Shown here: positions 21,113 to 32,142 of the stretch, piece by piece | Layout: each line of letters opens with the position of its first letter | Numbering within the stretch: the first letter of the stretch is position 1 | Assembly (NCBI RefSeq): GCF_029873635.1 | Contig: NC_080426.1 | Location: forward strand, 52,962,093-53,026,092 | Direction: 5' to 3' | DNA: 64,000 nt | DNA from: Malania oleifera | Lineage: Eukaryota; Streptophyta; Magnoliopsida; Santalales; Ximeniaceae | Notes under the pieces: model-generated | The model's database searches: none | Told to the model about the DNA's origin: nothing | Seen by the model: the letters and a program-made list of their open reading frames with translations, nothing else | Position numbers and translations under genes: made by a program

Positions 21113-21824
21113 CCTTCTGTGTGTGCATTTTAAAACATTTAAATTGTCAGCCTACTCAAGATTACAGTTAGGCTGCTGTCAAGTACAAGAATACTATTTT
21201 TAAGATATTTTTGTAAGAACTCTCTTTGCTTCTTAATTCTTTGAATTTTAATTTTTTTACTTAAAAAATATTTTCCAAGATTAAGTTTTAGGTCTCTAGG
21301 CCTCTTACACCTAACGAGCTTCAACGAATTTCATATTTGAGTATACTTGAAGTACTTAGAAAGCGTGTCCTATAGACTCATTCAACTTTTCATTTCTTGA
21401 ACTCCTTGAAGTCTTGAAGTTATTGCTTTGAGTTCTCTTGGTGCTGAGCTTCATTGTTCTTCGAGCTTTCTTTCTTGATCACTTGTATTGATGTGAACTT
21501 TGAAAATATTTTGTGTGATCATTTTATTCAAGCTTTATTAAATCAACCTTGAATCCATGCTTTAGGCTTCGTATGATCATCCTCCTTTGAAATATAAGCT
21601 TTCATGAATCCTTCTGAACACTTGACCTTACTTTCTTATAGTTAAGTCCTGAAATGTCATTACTTAACCAAATATGTTAAGTTCTACTTGTTTGTTAGCA
21701 TCAAAATAGGATGTTATGCCTTGTAAGACCAATATGTTGGATTGTAAGCCAGTAAGCACTCCAATAATTTAGAATCACATGCTCGGTGAATATCCAAGCC
21801 AAATGCCAATGGAAAAAGAAAGGT

Positions 21825-23366
21825 ACTAATGAGTCCCTAAAATGCATTATTTTAGGCCCTCAATTACCTTTGTTTATTCTCTTTTATCTTGTATGTAACC
21901 CTTTGTGAACATAATTCAGAGTTATGCAAGTTTTATTCGTTTTTTCAAGAAATAGAGGTTAAAAACAAGGAGTTAGGCATACAAAAAGCCAAAGGAGTAT
22001 TTAAAATACAAAAAGCTCAAATTAGATGTTCAACCAAACTCCCAAGGCCTCAGATCATCAAAGGAAAAGAAGACTATGCTCGATCAAGTGGTGCGACCAA
22101 CAACACAAAGGGTGTCCAAGTCACCAGCTGCAAACTCCAAGGTTAAGACTGAAGAAGAATTGTTGCAAGATTTCACTAAGTGTTTGACCATGTGACTCTC
22201 AAGGGTGACCAAGTCAAGATATTGAAGATTACTGAGCCTAAAAATATTGAGAGTATCGATGAAGTGGTTGACCAAGAGAACTTGAGGGGCGACAATGTCA
22301 AGTTCCTGAGATTTCTTGAAGTCCAAGATCCCACAAGTCTCGACCATCAGCTCAACCAACAAGACCCTTTAGCATGACATAAGTCGATGACACTAAAGAT
22401 TCAAATTCCTGATTTCCCTCGAGTCTTGACCGGGGCGCAATTAGGGGAAGCATCGACTTGGTCGACAGCGACGATCTTCTGTGCAAAATTTGTGTAATCT
22501 TTGTAAACCCTAATGGGTATAAATAATAGGTACGAACATGTTCTTTGGGTTCCTCTTTGGTTGAATTTGGGTTAGTGTGAGACCTAAAATTCCATTGAGA
22601 ACCAACCTTAGCATAGATTTAATTACTTTCCTTCACATTCTTGTCTTGGTTTTCTTTTGTACTTCTAATCGTTAGTGACAAACGATTTGTTTGCAATAAG
22701 AAGTCATTTTTACATGCTTTCCTTATAGATTAGATGATTGTTCAATTGTATTCTCTGCTATTAATGATAGACACTTGGTTGTAAAAGGATTGATCTTTTT
22801 ACATGCTTTCTATTTACTGCTTTGATTTACTACTTTCCTTTACTGCTTTTATTTACTATTTTGATTGTGATGAAGCTTTAGAGATAGGATAGCACTGCCA
22901 CTGATTTAGTCAGGTATACATAGTAGGTTTCGGTTTCCCATAGAGGTTCTCGTGATCATTGTGATAGGTTATACTCCGGCTCCTGATTGTGCTCCAGATG
23001 ATTGGTGCATCCTTACTACACTATGCCCTCGAATAACTCCTTTAACCATGTAGCCTAATATCAACAATTGACCAAACCTAATTTACGCACACGACCTCCT
23101 AAGTAAGATTCATAATTGAGCACTGCTTTGTAGGAGTATAGATAACTTAGACTTTATATGCTTTCATTAGATTGTTAGAAAAATCCCACATTTACACTCT
23201 CTTTTTACACAAGGCTATAATAAACTAGATTAGAATTGGTTGATAATTGCACTTGAGTCCGTGTGGATCGATACCCAACTTTCCCCACTTTCCACAGAAC
23301 TTGGGATTAGTTAGGTTATAATATTATTTTTGGTAGTTAAGGACCCAAGCCTTGGCAAGCATACCA
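21825..23366 (+). repeat. H 5' LTR, Athila type
   Basis: The start is inferred from the inverted copy at 14858 (TGTGATGAGTC); here it has mutated to 'tactaatgagtc'. The end is 'gcatacca' at 23366, five bases before the primer site. TATA box 'gggtataaata' lies at 22515-22526. Upstream of it (22075-22475) are recurring short blocks such as CTCGACCA, GGGGCGACAA and TTGGTCGACAGCGACGAT. Length ~1540. Confidence 0.75.
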
Positions 23367-23501
23367 AATTTTGGCGCCATTGTTGGGGGCTCTATTACGA
23401 TTATTAGAAAATTTATAGTTTAGCATATTATTGCTTTATTTTTCTTTGTTTTTTTTTTTTTTTATATACAGAAGTTTTGATTTTGTGTGCTTAACTTGTG
23501 T
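23367..23501 (+). other. H primer binding site (tRNA-Asp type) and leader
   Basis: TGGCGCCATTGTTGGGG at 23372-23388 closely follows the complement of plant tRNA-Asp used by Athila and related gypsy elements (TGGCGCCGTTGCCGGGG from memory of the family). A T-run and an untranslated leader follow up to the gag ATG at 23502. Confidence 0.8.
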
Positions 23502-24806
23502 ATGCTGGATTTGCATTCTTCGGATCCCAAGGTACTTCCGATAGACCCCAAGATTGATAGATCCCGTAGGTCCCTTTGGAAACCCACTTCAAATCCCAAG
23601 TGTGCAAAGTCAACCAATCTTAAAGTTATGGTCAAACGTCCACTAGTTCCCACTAATCAATTCCCGGAACCCCAAGCTCTCTGCTTACCTGTGGTGGGAG
23701 AGCAACCACTTTGGCCTCTTAAGGACTATTTTGTACCTAATGCATAGACCTTGCTGTATTGCATCCAGTTTTCGGATGTCCAAGCGACACAATTCGAGAT
23801 CAAGACTTCCATTATCTCGATGCTACCCACCTTCTAAAGGAATTCTTTTGAAAATCCTTATGAGCGTCCAGATGAATTTCTCAAGATCTATTCCACCATC
23901 CGCATCCATAATTTTGATGATGATGCCCTCCACTCAAGGCATTTCCTATTCCCTATAAAGGATAAGGCAAAATATTGGGTGACATCTTTAGAATTGAACT
24001 CGGTGACCAACTGAGCCACCATGCAGTAGGAGTTTTTGAAAAAGTACTTCCTAATTGGGAAAACTAATCAGCTGCAGAGAGCTATCACTAGCTTCTCACA
24101 ATCGGATGGGGAACTGTTCTACGAGACTTAGGAGCACTTCAATGACCTATTACATAAATGCCCACATCATCAAGTCCCTAAGTGACAATTAGTTCAACCC
24201 TTCTATGAAGGGTTGGCTGAGAGAAATAGGTTGATGGTATATGCATCGTGTGGAAGTACTTTCCTAACGAAACACGAGAATGAGGCCTAGGTTCTCTTCA
24301 AGAACCTTGCCGAGAATTCTCAATAAAATATTGTTGCTACTCGTAGACCCTCCAAACCTTCAACTTCCAAACCTAAAGGAGTCTACAAGTTCGCTGCAGG
24401 TCGTGACCTAGCACCCACTCTACACACCATCGTTCATAAACTACATTAGTTCTTGTCCTTAGGACAACAATTGCAAACTATGGCATGTGCAGAGGTGTGT
24501 GCCATTTGCTCGGACCCTTTGCATACTTGCTATAATTGCCCCTATGCACCTTCCCAAGCTGAACTTGTGCAGGAAGAAACTAACTTTGCCCACTATTGGT
24601 ACGATAGGTCATCTAATGACTCAAACTCAAACACGTACAATCCTGGGTGGAAACAACATCCTAAATTTTCGTAGAGGCCACAACCTATGAGTTTTCAAGC
24701 CCAAAGACCTCATATATCACCCACTACTCCACCTTCTTGCCTATACCCAAATGTGCAAAATCCTCCCACATATGCCCCCAAATCATCCAATTTTCAGCAA
24801 CCATCT
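23502..24806 (+). pseudogene. H gag, first part, Athila type
   Basis: Capsid protein of an Athila element. After a variable N-terminus comes the Retrotrans_gag domain: NPYERPDEFL, FLFPIKDKAKYW, FLKKYFLIGKT, ITSFSQSDGELFYE, HFNDLLHKCPHH, PFYEGLAE. It is followed by an intact Cx2Cx4Hx4C knuckle (CAICSDPLHTCYNC, near 24499-24540) and a Pro/Gln-rich tail. Many stops are present (near 23745, 23835, 24000, 24025, 24130 and 24185), several at Trp positions (TGG to TAG/TGA) or Gln positions. The frame is cut at 24806 by solo LTR S. Removing S plus one duplication brings the frame back at 47601. Confidence 0.85.
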
Positions 24807-24996
24807 GATTGACTTTTTGGTCCGATCCCTGGTTTTGATAATGACAAATCATAAGTTACTAATGTGTGTGCCTAAGTACTTAAACAAGTTAATCATTCAG
24901 ATCATACACATAAAAGTGAAGTGGAAGTTAGAAAGACCTTAAACGAGCACATACTCCTAGCATATTCCATGGAAATATGAAGAGCAAAGAAGAAGA
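24807..24996 (+). repeat. Solo Sirevirus LTR S, left piece
   Basis: Begins GATTGAC (expected TGTTGAC) and has the typical 'tggttttgataatgacaaatc' near the start. It is cut at 24996 by the B-C array. The target duplication is CATCT at 24802-24806 against TATCT at 47596-47600, one mismatch. The right piece is 45648-47595; together the LTR is about 2.14 kb. Confidence 0.78.
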
Positions 24997-25597
24997 TGTT
25001 GACTCTATGAGTCCAATCTAGTTTTGATAATGACAAATGACTTGGTATTTGATCTGTGCATTGAGAGTGTGAACAAGAACATTATTTAGCATGCACAAAA
25101 GATAAGGAAATCATGGAAGCCATGAGGATTAAATAATATACAACCAGGCACAATCCATGGAACTAAAAAAGTAGAAGAATGGAGATGCAAGCGTCAAGTT
25201 CAAGATATTCATGGGAATGGATATTTAGATTTCATTGTATTTGCATATTTTATATGATATAGTGAGAAGCTCAAAATCATACCTTAGACTGATCTTAGGA
25301 CACATGCATATCATGAAGAATTTATTTAAAAGAGTAAGTTAAACTGAGTTTTGGAGGCAAATTTTTAGAGGCCTTGTCAACGAACCCAATGGCCTCATCG
25401 ACAAATGCATAAAGGCCACTCGGCAACGAACACCTTGTTCTTGTCAACGAAAAAATACCGAGAGCACAAATATTTCACACAGGTCTCTCGTCAACGAACT
25501 CACGTTCACGTCGACAAATGAGTGTTGAACACTTGTCAATGAAGGTGTCCTCTCGTCGACGAATGTCAGGTGCAGAACTTCGGTTAAGCAGGGATAA
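24997..25597 (+). repeat. B 5' LTR remnant
   Basis: Starts TGTTGACTCTATGAG and aligns with the C 3' LTR (36483-37090) until 'gggata'. At 25593-25601 it passes into gag sequence through the shared word 'ataaaatg'. The lost part is some 1.5 kb of LTR plus primer site and the first half of gag. Confidence 0.8.
25376..25565 (+). promoter_or_regulatory. CTCGTCGACGAA palindrome array in the B LTR
   Basis: Copies: 'cttgtcaacgaa' (25375), 'ctcatcgacaaa', 'ctcggcaacgaa', 'cttgtcaacgaa', 'ctcgtcaacgaa' and 'ctctcgtcgacgaat' (25552-25565). Most have lost CG to TG/CA relative to the C copy, as expected of methylated CpG. TATA lies in the deleted part. Confidence 0.55.
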
Positions 25598-26103
25598 AAT
25601 GCTTGAGAAGAAAACAAGGAAATTTTTTGAGTTGAGAAACAAAGTCAAAGAACTTTCAAATCTAGTTGAACACTAAAATGAATCCCATGCATCTTTCATA
25701 AAAGATAAAGATTTGAAAATTGAGGAGTTAAAAAAGGACTTGAAATATAAATATGAAATTATTTGTAAATTTACTGAAGGAAAAAACAATTTTAAAAAGA
25801 TCCTAGGATCTTAAACAAATTTCCTAAAAAAAGAAGGGCTTGTTTTTAATGGTAAGGAAAATATAAAGAAAAGACATCTTTACATGGGGTATTTTACAAA
25901 AGAATCAAAGTCATATGTTCCAACTAAGAATCATTATAGAAATACTACATGCTTTAAATGTAGAAGGTTGGGTCACATACAATTCGACTGTCCTTTCAAA
26001 AATAAAGATGTTAAAATAAAAAAAGTATGGAAGGTCAAAGGTCAATCTAGTTCTAACCACCCTAGAGCCAAGACAATTTGGATACCAAAGCTAGTTGTTT
26101 AAT
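25598..26103 (+). pseudogene. B gag, C-terminal part
   Basis: Remains of a Sirevirus gag. A Lys/Glu-rich helical stretch (frame broken by TAA near 25674 and 25813) leads to YMGYFTKESKSYVPT, then an intact CCHC knuckle CFKCRRLGHIQFDC (25950-25991) and the conserved gag tail KTIWIPK. A TAA at 26101-26103 follows. In Sireviruses gag and pol are read as one or adjacent frames, and protease starts right after. The N-terminal capsid domain and first knuckle are lost in the deletion at 25597. Confidence 0.82.
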
Positions 26104-27340
26104 TGTGTCTTACAGATTTGCTTAGGATCAGCATCCTCAAAAGATAAATGGTATATGGATAGCGGATGCTCACACCACATGACCAGGGACAAAGCAAAAT
26201 TCATATCCATCATACTCAAGGATGAAGAGTTTGTTACTTTTGGAGATAATGCTAAAGGAAGGATCACAGGTGTCGGTAAAGTCGGTAATGATTCCTCACT
26301 CATTATTGATGATGTTTTATTAGTTGAAGGTCTAAAGCATAATTTATTAAGCATAAGTCAACTTTGTGATAAAGGCTACAAAGTATCATTTGAACATGAC
26401 AAGTGCATAGTTGAACACAAAACTGACAATAAGATATTGTTAATTGCTAAGCGTCATGAAAACGTATTTACCACAAGCTTTGATAACTCAACTTCACAAA
26501 GTGTAACATGCTTATCTGCTATGAATGAAATAAGATGGATTTGGTGGAGACTAGGACACACAAACATGGATTTAATCTCAAAACTAGTTAAGAAAGAATT
26601 AGTTAAGGGACTGCCTAAGACTAAATTTGTGAAAGATAAAATCTGTGATGCATGCCAACTAGGAAAACAAGCAAGAACAAGCTTTAAGAAGAAGAAAGAG
26701 ATCTCCACTACTAGGCCACTTCAAATGCTACACTTAGATTTATTTGGACCAAACCCAATTTAGAGTTTAGGAGGAAAATCATACGCTTTTGTCATAGTTG
26801 ATGACTTTTCAAGATACACATGGGTACTATTCTTAGGTCATAAAGATGAAGCATGTGAAAAATTTATAAACCTGTGCAATAAAGTACAAAATGAAAAGGG
26901 ATACACAATTACTAAAATTCAAAGTGATAGGGGTAGAGAATTTAAAAATCAAGGCATGGAAGACTATTGTAATTCATTAGGAATGGCCCATAACTTTTCA
27001 GCTCCTAGAATCTCACAACAGAATGGCGTAGTTGAAAGGAAGAATAGGTCTATATAAGAAATGGCTAGAACTATGCTTAACGAACATAAATTACCTAAAT
27101 ACATCTAGGTTGAGGCAGTGAATACCGCCTGCTATGTGCTAAATAGAGTTCGAATTAGACCATCACTTAATAAGACTCCTTACGAATTATGGAATGACCA
27201 TAGACCAAACATGTGCTTAGATACAATAAGCATCGAGGAAAATTTGATATGAAATCAGATGAAGGTATCTTCCTAGGGTATGCTTTAGATAGTAAAGCCT
27301 ATAGAGTGTCTAACAAACGAACATTGATGGTCATAAAATC
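26104..27340 (+). pseudogene. B protease and integrase, broken
   Basis: Protease: WYMDSGCSHHMTRD, with the DSG triad intact (26158-26166), then VTFGDNAKGRI and HNLLSISQLCDKGY. Integrase: zinc-binding region with WWRLGHTNMD and CDACQLGKQA, core with HLDLFGPNPI (first Asp intact, 26737-26739), FVIVDDFSRYTWVLF, QSDRGREF and VVERKNRS, so D, D and E are all kept. Breaks: TAG at 26761-26763, TAA near 27056 (CAA in C), TAG near 27106 (Trp in A and C), and a ~20-codon deletion near 27210 that removes the SYFHVFGYKCF block. Active-site residues are better kept than in A or C. Confidence 0.88.
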
Positions 27341-28640
27341 TATTCATGTAGTGTTCGATGAGTCAAATCCTTTCTCCAAAAGAACTGACGAAGATGAAAT
27401 TGAATTAAACAAAGAACTAGAAGATCTATCAATTAAGAATGATTCAAAAAAGAAAAATAAACTTAAAGAACCATCCATTGAAATTCATCAAATGACAAAT
27501 GAGGTTAATGAACCACCTAAAGAATGGAAATACATAAAGAATCATCCTATAGATCAAATAATAGGTGAACCATTACGTGGAGTAGCCACTCGCTCCTCTC
27601 TTAGGAACATGGTTAGTCATTTTGCATTTCTATCTCAAGAAGAACCTAAGAATGTGAGTGAAGCTATAGAGGATGAATCTTGGGTTTTTTCCATGCAAGA
27701 AGAATTAAATCAATTTGAAAGAAACAAAGTGTGGACTTTAGTTCCCAGACTAGGGGATAAGTCAATCATAGGGACCAAATGGATATATAAGAATAAGAAA
27801 GATGAACATGGAGTAGTTGTGAGAAATAATGCTAGATTAGTAGCTCAGGGATATAATCAAGAAAAAGTTATAGATTTTGAAGAAACATTTGCCCCTATAG
27901 CTAGGATGGAAGCCATACGAATGTTTTTAGCATATGCAACTTTTAAGGATTTTAAACTATATCAAATGGATGTCAAAAGCACATTTTTAAATGGCTACAT
28001 AAATGAAGAAGTGTATGTAGAACAACCCCCAGGTTTTGAAAACCATAAGAATCCAGATTATGTTTATAGACTGACAAAAGCCTTATACGGTTTAAAGAAA
28101 GCTCCTAGAGCTTGGTATGAAAGGCTAAGCGATTTTCTATTAGAAAATGGATTTATTAGATGAAAGATGGATACAACCCTGTTCATAAAGTCTAAGAAAG
28201 ATGATATTCTCCTAGTGCAAGTATATGTAGATGACATCATATTTGGTGTTACAGATAAAGAATTGTGTAATGAATTTGTCAATACCATGCAAAATGAATT
28301 TGAGATGAGCATGATGGGTGAACTAAATTTCTTCCTAGGACTTCAAATCAAACAAACAAATCATGGAATATTCATAAATCAATCAAAATATATTAGAGAC
28401 TTACTCAAAAAGTTTAATATGGAAGACAAAAAAATACTAGGTTCACCTATGAGCGCTTCATTGAAATTAGACAAAGATGAACAAGGAATACCAGTACACG
28501 TCAAGCTATATCGTGGAATGATAGGTAGCTTGTTATACCTGACTGCCAGTAGACCAGATATAATGTTTAGCATATGTTTGTGCACAAGATTTTAGTCGGC
28601 ACCAAAAGAGTCTCATTTATTTGCTGTTAAACGGATACTT
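27341..28640 (+). pseudogene. B reverse transcriptase, broken
   Basis: Long open stretch up to 28160 with SVFDESN-type linker, [84 protein letters not shown] and LYGLKKAPRAWYERL. TGA at 28161-28163 interrupts it. The frame continues with [23 protein letters not shown] (YVDD intact), FFLGLQIKQ, KYIRDLLKKF, GMIGSLLYLTASRPDIM, then TAG near 28594 and the VKRILRYLIGT block. It is the best-preserved plus-strand RT in the window: one stop in about 400 codons before YVDD. Confidence 0.9.
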
Positions 28641-29176
28641 AGATATCTGATAGGAACCGTGGACATTGGGTTATGGTATCCTAAGTACACATCCTTTGAG
28701 ATTCTTAGTTATCCAGATGCTGATTTTACGGTAGCAAAGTGGATAGGAAGAGTACTAGTGGTACTTGTCATTTCTTAGGACACTCCTTGGTCTCTTGGTT
28801 TTCAAAGAAACAAAATTCAGTTGCTCTTTCCATAGCTGAGATTGAATACATAACGGCAGGTAGTTGTTGTGCTCAAATGCTTTACATGAAGCAACAACTG
28901 AAGGATTTTGGATTAAGTTATGAAACAATCCCTATAAGATGCGATAATACAAGTGCAATAAATATCTCAAAGAATCCCATATTACATTCGAGAACTAAGC
29001 ACATAGAAATACGACATCACTTTCTTCATGACCATGTGCAAAAAGGGGATGTAACACTATAGTTTGTATGCACGGATGAACAATGGGTAGATATATTCAC
29101 GAAACCACTTGCGGAGGATAGGTTTATCCAACTTAGGCATGAATTAGGTCTTATGCATAGTAGAGAGGTTACTTAG
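28641..29176 (+). pseudogene. B RNase H, broken
   Basis: SYPDADF (first Asp kept) is followed by a frame shift near 28730. Then come DRKSTSGTCHFLGHSLVSWF, AEIEYITAGSCCAQ (Glu kept), RCDNTSAINISKNP (Asp kept), HFLHDHVQKGDVTL, TAG at about 29060-29062 (Glu codon in C), and CTDEQWVDIFTKPLAEDRF, ending HSREVT and stop at 29176. Only one shift and one or two stops separate it from an open frame. Confidence 0.88.
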
Positions 29177-29600
29177 ATTCATGTTAGATGATATAATTTA
29201 GGAGGAGCAACATCACTTACGATATAATCACTTGGTATTGCATTAATCAATAATTGGACACATTTAATACCTTAAGATTTCTAAGGGGAGAAAAACATAA
29301 GGGTACGTCTACTCATGCTTTATTTGTTTACACCTTTTTTTTAATGTCAAAAGGGGGAGAAACTTTGGAAGCAAAAATGATACAATGGAACCAAAGGGGG
29401 AAAAACAATTGGTTGATGTCATGGTTGAAACAACATGAGCATATTTGTTGTGAGCAGATTTCAAAATTCATTTGGATTTATGCTAAACACTTTGTGTATG
29501 AACATGAGTGTATTGTCATTTATTGATAATTTGATGCACTAATTGAGGGGGAGCTATATATTTTTGCTCGTGCATTTGTCATCATAAAAAAGGGGGAGAT
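29177..29600 (+). other. B 3' noncoding region with purine tracts
   Basis: No ORF of note. Purine tracts lie at about 29349-29359 ('aaaagggggaga'), 29543-29552 ('gagggggagc') and the PPT 29587-29600 ('aaaaaagggggagat') directly before TGTTAACTC. No additional ORF. Confidence 0.75.
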
Positions 29601-30049
29601 TGTTAACTCTACGAGTCCAATCCGTTTTTTATAATGACAAATCACTTGCTATTTGATCTGTGCTTAGAATTTGTGAATAGGAACTACAGGAACTATATTA
29701 AGCATGCATGGAAAGACAACGAGTCATGGAAGCCTTCAAGTAAAGCTAACAAATTTTGGCAAGATCCATGGAACTCAAAGAGTACGGGAATCAAGATGCA
29801 AGCGGCAAAGTTCAAGAACATCTTAAGAATGGGTATTTAGAACTCATGTACCTACATTCTCATATGATTCAATTTCAGGCTCAACATAAATTAGAATTTC
29901 TTTAGGATTCATGCATTTCATATATATCTTTAGGGGACATTCATGGACTTAGAAATGTTTTTGAAATCATGGAATATATGTTTTATAAAAGGCCCAAGAA
30001 ATAGAGCAAAGCATTTTTTTATTAGAAAAAGGAAATAAAAAAAGGGGGA

Positions 30050-30240
30050 CTTTGGTAGCCTAAACTCCATCTCAGTAGCCTAAAGAATTTCTTCAAGAGC
30101 CTGAAGATTAAGTTCAGTAGCCTGAAGAGTTAATGGGAAAACACAGAAAGTGGCAGAGGCACTTTGGTCGCCTGACCTTGGAACCTCAGGCGCCTGAACT
30201 TGCCACTTTAGGAGCCTGAACCCCACTTCGGTTGACTGAA
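30050..30240 (+). promoter_or_regulatory. Palindrome array in the central LTR
   Basis: 'ttcagtagcctgaa', 'ttggtcgcctga', 'cctcaggcgcctgaac' and 'ttcggttgactgaa' recur between 30053 and 30242. The TATA region downstream ('gatactatacatact', 30327-30341) is degenerate. Confidence 0.5.
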
Positions 30241-30717
30241 GTCGCGGGAAAGTTTAAAAATCAGATTTTTATTAAAAGAACTCGCAAGCTATTTCATTGA
30301 TCCAACAACTGAGATCAATCCTAAGGGTATGATACTATACATACTAAATATCTAAACCCTAGAAAACGGCAGAGACACGCAACAAGAGAAGAACACATCG
30401 TATTGCAAGATTGTAGAGAAACTTGAGCTGATTGTCTACACTTCATTCTACTTTCATCGTCTTTGGGCAAATCTATTCCGAATATCAAAAGGCATTCATT
30501 CATTCAACTGTGCTTCAATCTAGTATAGAGGTTTGATCTTTCAAGTTACTATTCTTAAGAACTTCTCATCTCATCCCATTACGTGCTCTTGACTATCATT
30601 AGAAAAGTTTTGATCTTAAGTATGCATATTCGTATAAAAATTGATTTTTGAAAAATCATTACTTGAGAAAGCGTGTTTAGCTTGGTTGATTGATTTTTGA
30701 TTCAAGAGTATATTAAT

Positions 30718-30725
<8 letters not shown>

Positions 30726-30769
<44 letters not shown>
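30726..30769. repeat. (AT)22 microsatellite
   Basis: An uninterrupted AT run of about 44 bases within the leader part of the central LTR. The same place in other LTRs of the family has only short AT runs, so this is a local expansion. Confidence 0.95.
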
Positions 30770-30771
<2 letters not shown>

Positions 30772-31511
30772 TTCATAGAGATTATTATTGAAAAACTTAT
30801 TTTGATTAAAAGATTGATCTTGAAAGTACCTATACATATATATAGTTATTCTAAACAAGATCATTACTTGATTTAGGATGTGTGATTGATTGAAAGTTTT
30901 TTATTCAAGTGTGCGCTTGATAAAGGATCTATATTTTAGATATATTAATGCTTGATTAAATATCCTTGGTACTTATAACTATATATTCTATTGAGAGATA
31001 ATTTCTGAAAAATAGTATACTTAGTTTGTGATTGAATACTTGAAAGAAAAACTTTGTGTTTTTGATTTATTTAATATTCAAGACAAAGTTTTTATTAACA
31101 AGTTCACTTCAAATATATTTGTGCCCTTTTGCAAAGTGAACCAAGAACCCTAGTATACTCCAATACATTTTAAATATATCTTTTACTTGGGAGTTCTTGG
31201 TTAAATAGGGATTTGTGTTGAAGCATATCATATAAAACGATTGCATCATTTTTCATACATTCATGAACTTCAAGTTATATCATATGTTAATGTATTAGGA
31301 ATTTGATTTGTACTCACACGCTTTTGTTAGAAGCATCTTTGAGTGTTATTTTTTAGATTATATTGTATACACGGTTCGGTGTGTGAACCGGTGTGTGAGA
31401 AGAGAGCTGTATCTCTTGTAAGTAGCGAAGTAGGAGGGAGTTGTGCCTCTTGTAAGCATCGGATTGTAAGGGAAGCTCTGTCCCAATTTAAGGAGTGGGG
31501 ATTTAGTGAAT

Positions 31512-31553
31512 CCTTGAGTGGTTGCTCAAGGTGAGGACCTAGGCCAAGTCAAC
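31512..31553 (+). promoter_or_regulatory. Conserved LTR leader hairpin
   Basis: CCTTGAG (31512-31518), loop TGGTTG, CTCAAGG (31525-31531), then TGAGGACCTAGG and ACTGAACC. The stem is perfect; the loop is one base shorter than in A. Confidence 0.55.
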
Positions 31554-31784
31554 TGAACCTCGTAAAACTGTGTTTGTCTTCTCTCTTCCCTTTACTCTTT
31601 ATTTTCAGCACTGCATTTAAATTGTGTACATTGCATGCATAGGTTAGATAGCCTTACACATAAGTAATTGAGTTACAAGAATTCATTGGTAAATATATAA
31701 GAAGGGTTTAAACAGTAAATAAGTGTCAAAGAATTTTTAAATACCCAATTCACCCCCCATTTTGGGATTACACCTGATTCAACA

Positions 31785-32111
31785 GATCGGTTTGCTTATT
31801 ACTTATGAACTCGTAATAAATGAAATGAAGAATGAGAAAAACAAAACTAAGAAAGTTATAGAGCTTAAGTCATCATCTAACAGCTCTAGTGACGGAAGTG
31901 ATTCAGAATTGGATGATAACATGCAACTTATCACTAAGAAATTCGGAGAGTTTATGAGAAAGAACAAGAAATACACTAGGAAATTCAAGGGCTCAAAAAT
32001 AGGAAAGGGAGAGTCAAGCAGAAGGAAGCAAAAGGATGATCTTCCTACGTGCTATAACTGTAGAGAAGTTGGACATTTCAAGCTAAATTGTCCCCAGCTG
32101 AAAAAAGTGTC

Positions 32112-32142
<31 letters not shown>

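Larger units (their letters stand above)
16109..21734 (-). mobile_element. Gag-only Sirevirus M1 (non-autonomous), 3' LTR truncated
   Basis: Minus-strand element: 5' LTR (19668-21734), primer site, gag (17700-19611), 1.3 kb of noncoding sequence with purine tracts, and a 259-bp remnant of the 3' LTR (16109-16367). No protease, integrase, RT or RNase H trace is seen between the gag stop and the LTR. M2 has the same plan, so the lack of pol is ancestral to both. The left LTR lost about 1.8 kb. The 90 bases to the right (21735-21824) are unassigned. Confidence 0.82.
19668..21734 (-). repeat. M1 5' LTR
   Basis: On the minus strand it begins near 21734 and ends at about 19668 with 'gactacacct', the family end. 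It contains GGCAGTCGCCTGACA-type palindromes (21030-21112), TATA box CTATAAATAG (plus 20820-20829) and the hairpin block (20281-20329). The length of ~2067 matches M2. Confidence 0.8.
29601..31784 (+). repeat. Central LTR shared by B and C
   Basis: TGTTAACTCT to TGATTCAACA, 2184 bases. It serves as B's 3' LTR (purine tract at its left) and as C's upstream LTR. It contains a palindrome array CTTCAGTAGCCTGAA/TTTGGTCGCCTGACC (30050-30240), an (AT)n run and the hairpin block. It is followed at once by gag of C, with no primer site. Confidence 0.85.
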
